The notes below the pieces were generated by a model, which saw only the letters and a list, made by a program, of their open reading frames with translations, ran no database searches and was not told the DNA's origin. The translations under genes were made by a program, and so were the position numbers. 64,000 bases of DNA, from contig CM042694.1 of the NCBI GenBank assembly GCA_023614405.1, positions 93,603,285 through 93,667,284 of the forward strand, given 5' to 3'. Shown here piece by piece: positions 59,434-64,000 of the stretch; the first letter of the stretch is position 1, and the number at the start of each line of letters is the position of its first letter. Origin of the DNA: Avena insularis. Lineage: Eukaryota > Streptophyta > Magnoliopsida > Poales > Poaceae.

Positions 59434-59829
59434 AATAGATACAACTTGATTTATATATCATGATAAACTTTCAAGCGGACAGTGGCCTCGATTGAGTTGA
59501 GCACTCCACGGAATCTCAAATCCAACATGGTAAGCTTTCTAGGGTAAAGTCCGCTAATCGAGCTTGTTAGAGGTGGAACTTTGGAACCTCTAGGGTACCC
59601 TCTAGTTTAGCCTAGTTCAAACAAATGAACTAGCTTTCATGGAAAATGGTGTTTTGCGAAAACTTAGTTCATTTTTTGTACGAACGGGTACCCACTGCCA
59701 TTCTTAGAGCTTGTACATATACGTACTGTATGCGAAATTAAGCTAGACAATCCAAATATTTATCCTAGAATTCGGTGGTGCCCTTCCACTTTCAGCATGA
59801 CCTCAAAGGTGGAGTGATACGTCGACATC
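59434..59829. other. Unassigned sequence
   Basis: No gene or recognised repeat between the copia remnant and the retroposon. Confidence 0.5.
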
Positions 59830-59848
59830 ACCATACCAGATACCATGG

Positions 59849-60745
59849 AGTCCCTTCGAGAGAGCCCTTTGAGAGTCGAGAGAGAGCTCCCGTTTCCGGC
59901 CTAATCCCCAATCTTCTCCGACGACGACGCCGTCCGGAGTAGAGGCGGGAGAGGCGTTCGGCGTAGCACTGTATATATTAGGTCTAGTTTAAGGCTGTCT
60001 TGGTGCTTTGCCAGTCTTCGGCTTCATGCCGGTCTGCGGCTTCATGCCGGGAGGAAGGCATGGGATCCCTCCGACCGGATCCAATGCTGCCTCATGGTTC
60101 TGCTCCTCGTCGTGGTGCTCCGGTGGACGGAGCCGGATGCGGTGAGGCGTCGAGCCGCGGGAATCTCCGTGAATAAGGCCGATGACTTTTGTGGTTCTGG
60201 TGTCCGCGGTCAAGGCTCGGGATTTGCTTCTTCTGCTTGCCATGGTGGCGAGGTAGAAGAGGAATTCCTTGTTGTGGCTTGTGGGTGGCCAGATCTGCAT
60301 CAGGGGAGTATCAAGGCTTCCCCTGGGAGCTTCCCCACGACGGCGACCTCGCCGTTGTTCTTCATGGTCGAAGGGCGACCGCTTCCGCCTCAAGCGTCGG
60401 TTACGGTTTCTCCCGGCCGGCGTCGGATGGTCTTCAACCTCTAGGCGGCGATGCCATATAGGAGGCCCTCTGGCTCTAGCTTAGCAGGCTCCCGCCTCAC
60501 CGTCCCAAGTGATGTAGTCCCCGGCGGCGCTGAAGTTGGCTACGTTGTGCTCTAGATCGATTCCGATGGAGGAGGAGCAGGACTGGATCTCATTTTGCTC
60601 ATTTTCTCTGAGGTCCTAAGAGCAATTTGTAAGGGTTTGTGTACTTTTTCCTATTTTTTCAAAGCCCTTTCTGTAAGATGTAACTCCACGGATCTGATGC
60701 AATGAAGCTATGGGTCCTTCGGGACCGACCCCTGTTCAAAAAAAA
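59849..60745 (+). mobile_element. Non-coding poly-A retroposon with 19-bp target duplication
   Basis: ACCATACCAGATACCATGG (59830-59848) is repeated after the A-run as ACCATACCAAATACCACGG (60746-60764), 17 of 19 identical. The 897-bp insert is GC-rich and ends in A's preceded by CGGGACCGACCCCTG. No long sense frame has recognisable domains. The long poly-A duplication is a LINE-machinery hallmark. It may be a LINE reduced to its 5' leader and 3' UTR, or a processed non-coding transcript. Confidence 0.7.
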
Positions 60746-60869
60746 ACCATACCAAATACCACGGGCATGACCGGACAATGTCAGATATGCGAGAAAAAAA
60801 CAATTGCTTGTACTATATACTTCATGCATTGGTAATATCTCGACGCCAATGATTAAGGTTAGGAGAAGA

Positions 60870-61065
60870 GTTTTTTTTTGGCGAAATTTTGAAAATCTAT
60901 TAATAATCATCAACTGAAGTAGAAAGATGCCCAAAGGTAATAAAATTTATAATTAGGTCAAATTTATAAATAGTTCATTGGACCACGACGATGACTACAA
61001 ACACTAGTGTGAGCCTCGCCGACGTACATGCCCCTCATAAACCTGCTCAGTGGTCATCTGCAGTT
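60870..61065 (-). mobile_element. LINE 3' end remnant, minus strand
   Basis: On the minus strand the segment ends TTCAAAATTTCGCC followed by nine A's (the T-run near 60872-60880), the type of ending seen in grass L1 elements. The inner boundary is not clear. It includes ATTAATAGATT. Confidence 0.4.
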
Positions 61066-61263
61066 ATCCCTGTCGCAATGTTGCCCTTATGGTCGAGCAC
61101 ATCGCGTACACACAATGCATCGAACACTTGAAGCTAGAGATGCAGAAGTGGGATAAGTGGGACCCCACTTCTACACTTCTATTTTAACTCAATTCTATTT
61201 ATCCTATTTATCCCATTTAATTTAGAGTTGGATTCAATGTTGTAATCGACATCCTAGATTTAA

Positions 61264-63565
61264 CAGAGGTATCCATGATTAGAAGCACTTGGAAGAACAG
61301 TCTTCTTGAGCCTACGTACCAAAAACTAGATCGCATACTTATTGATATTGAATAGGAACATGCACTAGAACGTATCGAATCTTTGTCTAATCATCCTCCT
61401 ATTCTTCCATCCACTGGAACTCCTTTGTCACTGCACAAGAACCAGTTCAAGTTTAGTTCAAGTTTGAACTTGGTTCGTTGAACCGTGACGGATTCCTTGA
61501 CATGGTTAAGAATATTTGCGAGGATCCTATTTGGGGCCAAACACCTATTCAACGTTGGAATAATAAAGTGCGCACTACACGCAACTTTCTTCGTGGCTGG
61601 GCAATACACACGTCGGAGATTCTCAAGCAGGATAAGATTAGACCCGCATCTATTATAGATGATCTTGAGTCTTTGGCGGAAGTTTGACCGTTATCTTTAC
61701 AGAAAATTGAGCTCAAGAGCCAATCTAATGCTGAAATAGCGTGTCTTCTTTGTAAAAAGGATCTCAAATGGTACCAACGGTCTAAATAAAAATTTATTCT
61801 AGAAAAAGGTTTGAATATAAGATACTTCCATGGTGTGGCCAATGGCAGACACTGGACGAAACTTATTCATTCTCTTGTACATGACGAATGTAGGATCGAG
61901 GGTCATGAGTAACTGAAAGCCTACATTACAAGTTATTACATGTTCGACGCTGCTAAGGAAGGCAATTTCTCTATGGATGAGTCATGGAGGGAGGATATAA
62001 CCTAAGTGTCTGATAAGGGAAACAACTTCTTAACGTCTCCTTATTCCGAGGATGAAGTTAAGGAGGTTTTCCAAATGCGGCATAATAAAGCTGCAGGCCT
62101 AGATGGTTTCCCCGTAGAGTTTTATCAAAACTTTTGGGATGTAATCAAAGGGGACATGTTAGACTTATTTAGCTTCCTACATAATGGACACCTTGACCTG
62201 TTTTGTCTGAACTTCGGCGAGATAATTTTATTACATAAAGTTAATAAGACAGAAAGGATACACCAGTATAGGCATGTATGTATTTCGAATGTTAGTTTTA
62301 AAATATTCACTAAGACCACAACAATCAGATTGAATTCCGTGGCTGGCCATGTAATTCGGTCGACGCAAACGGCTTTCATGAAAGGTACAAACATCTGTGA
62401 TGGTATAATTATCCTACATGAAACTGTGCACGAATTACATAGGAAAAGCTGAATGGGGTACTCTTTAAAATTTATTTTGAGAAGGCGTATCATAAAGTTA
62501 AGTGGTCTTTCCTACAACAAACTATTAGAATGAAAGCCTTCTCTGATGGGAGGCGCTCTCTAATCCCCAATTTTGTGTCTGGAGGTAGTGTTGTCATCAA
62601 AGTTAACAATGATGTTGACAATTACTTCCATACAAGAAAAGAGTTGTGACAAGGTGACCCATTATTGCCCATGCTATTTAACATAGTGGCAGATATGTTG
62701 GCCATATTGATTGAGCATGATGTGGTTGATGACCAAATTCAAAGAATAGTTTCTCATCTTGTAGATGGGGGTTGGTCTATCCTTAAATATGCTAATGATA
62801 CAATTTTGTTTATGGAACATGACTTGGAGAAAGCTAAGAATCTACAATTAATTTTATCAGCTTACGAGTAACTCTCTAGTCTGAAGATTAATTTACATAA
62901 AAGCAAATTGTTTTGTTTCAGCCAGGCCCAAGAGAAGGCACACCTATATGCTGGCCATTTTGGATGCGGATTAGGACAATTTTCAATCCACTATTTGGGT
63001 ATTCTGATTCGTTATCGGAGACTAACAAATTATCAGTGCAAACACGTCGAGGTGAGACTAAAAAAAGGCTAAGCAGTTGGAAAGGAAAAAACACTATCTC
63101 TGGGTTGAAGATTAGTGCTCATAAATTTGGTACTGATCAACATGGTACTATATATGATCTCTTTATTCCAACTCCTGGAAGAAATCTTGAATAAATTGGA
63201 TTATTTTTATCGAGATTCTTTTGTCAAGGGGATAGTGGGGGAAAATATACTCGCTAAATGGAGCATGGTTTGTCGTCCCAAGAGCTAGGTTGGTTAGGAA
63301 TTCATGACCTAGAGGTTAAGAATAATGTCGAACTAGGAAAGTGGCTTATTAAGTTATTAATAGAGGATGGTGTATGGCAAAGCCTCTTGTGAAGGAAATA
63401 TGTTGGTTCAAAGTTGTGTCTCAAAGTGATTTGGAAGCCAAAAGACTCCCACTTTTGGGCGGGGTTAATGGCCACGAAAAAAATTCCCCTCTCGGCACAT
63501 TTTCTATTAAGGATGACTCAAAGATTCGTTTCTGGAAGGATAAATGGCTAGGTAAGCTAGTATAC
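61264..63565 (+). pseudogene. L1-type LINE ORF2 remnant (endonuclease end, reverse transcriptase)
   Basis: In order: endonuclease C-terminal piece (SLLEPTYQKLDRILID, near 61290-61360), linker (61478-61687, TPIQRWNNKVRTTRNFLRGW), and RT (62006-62870, NKAAGLDGFPVEFYQNFW through LFNIVADMLA). RT is followed by LSSWKGKN and IKDDSKIRFWKDKWLGK. Frameshifts and stops occur throughout (for example near 62450, and TGA before QGDP). Both RT catalytic Asp positions are changed: KIYFEKAY has Tyr (62473-62475) and YANDT has Asn (62794-62796). Truncated at both ends. Confidence 0.82.
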
Positions 63566-64000
63566 GTGGCATGGTATTGTCGACGAGTACTCCATGTGGT
63601 GTTCCTCACAGATCATGGAGAGAGAGGTGGGGTAAGGTGGCGAGTTGGCGGGTACGACGTAAAATAGCTTACCCAGGATCAGATCTTACAACGGTGGTGA
63701 AATCCTACTCCTGCTATAAATCACTATAATAGCAATACACCGAGTTACAGGATCGTATGGTTCGATGTACGAGGTTGAGTTGTGCCCTAAAGGCTCCCAC
63801 ATGCCAGGCTTATGAAGGCGCTAGGACCTAGGATTACAAGGAGAGTCCATACCGGACAGAGTCCTACAATAACACTAATTAGTCCGTGTCTTGTACTCCA
63901 AGGCCCCGACTTCGTCTATGTCGGTATCGTAGCCTCCCTTTATTCGGCACATGCCTCCCTTTTGGATCTTTCTAACTAGGCCGCCCAGCAGGCCATAGGT
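63566..64000. other. Unassigned sequence to the window end
   Basis: The LINE similarity stops at about 63565. What follows contains no open frame I recognise and no clear repeat boundary, and may be part of a further TE running off the window. Confidence 0.45.

Noticed and set aside
60094..60484. Overlapping frames in the retroposon
   Set aside because: Three sense frames and one antisense frame are open together because of GC-rich composition. None shows a domain.
1..64000. CRISPR arrays or bacterial operon structure
   Set aside because: No short regularly spaced repeats with unique spacers, and gene structure (introns, TATA boxes, LTRs) is eukaryotic.

Overview
This window looks like plant nuclear DNA from a grass, most likely subfamily Pooideae. 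It is dominated by nested LTR retrotransposons with 1.4-3.9 kb LTRs, L1-type LINE remnants, Stowaway MITEs and one CACTA end. Only two ordinary host genes can be supported: a single-exon B3-domain transcription factor (39161-39754, minus) and a DUF6598-type gene with introns (46832-48338, plus). The grass assignment rests on TE style and the DUF6598 family and is inference; the species cannot be read from the sequence. I found no tRNA, rRNA, CRISPR or bacterial-type feature.

1-30181: a ~1.34-1.38 kb tandem repeat carrying a short coding-like segment (four copies, one with an open 94-codon frame) has been split by several insertions. From left to right these are a minus-strand LTR fragment (1634-4703), a plus-strand LTR fragment (4704-~7908), and a large Ty3/gypsy chromovirus (7924-28108, target duplication TCCAC). 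The 5' LTR of the chromovirus contains a complete non-autonomous element (9001-15534, minus, target duplication CCCGC). The chromovirus keeps PBS, ORF1, gag, protease, RT, RNase H, integrase and a chromodomain-like tail, all broken by stops and frameshifts.

30182-38459: a chain of truncated retroelements. A second chromovirus LTR plus leader (30182-34456) abuts a tRNA-Asp-primed element fragment (34457-~35873). That abuts a gypsy RNase H/integrase fragment with its 3' LTR (~35874-38459).

38460-48400: the gene island, holding the B3 gene with its upstream region, two MITEs, LINE 3' remnants, a CACTA terminus and the DUF6598 gene. The DUF6598 gene carries an in-frame stop in exon 1.

48506-59433: a copia-type LTR remnant was hit by a LINE 3' end and then by a 9.6 kb non-autonomous element (49723-59333, minus, target duplication CCAAT). 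The 5' LTR of that element was in turn hit by a solo LTR (56474-57897, duplication GCTAG/GCTAT).

59434-64000: a non-coding retroposon with a 19-bp target duplication (59849-60745), a minus-strand LINE tail, and a decayed L1-type reverse transcriptase (about 61264-63565).

The tRNA-Asp-primed elements share sequence blocks, internal copies of their polypurine-tract motif, and (in two of them) a hydrophobic C-terminal protein module, although their LTRs differ. I did not find a convincing new biological system. The best leads are that shared module, the split tandem array, and the cluster of candidate B3-binding sites upstream of the B3 gene.
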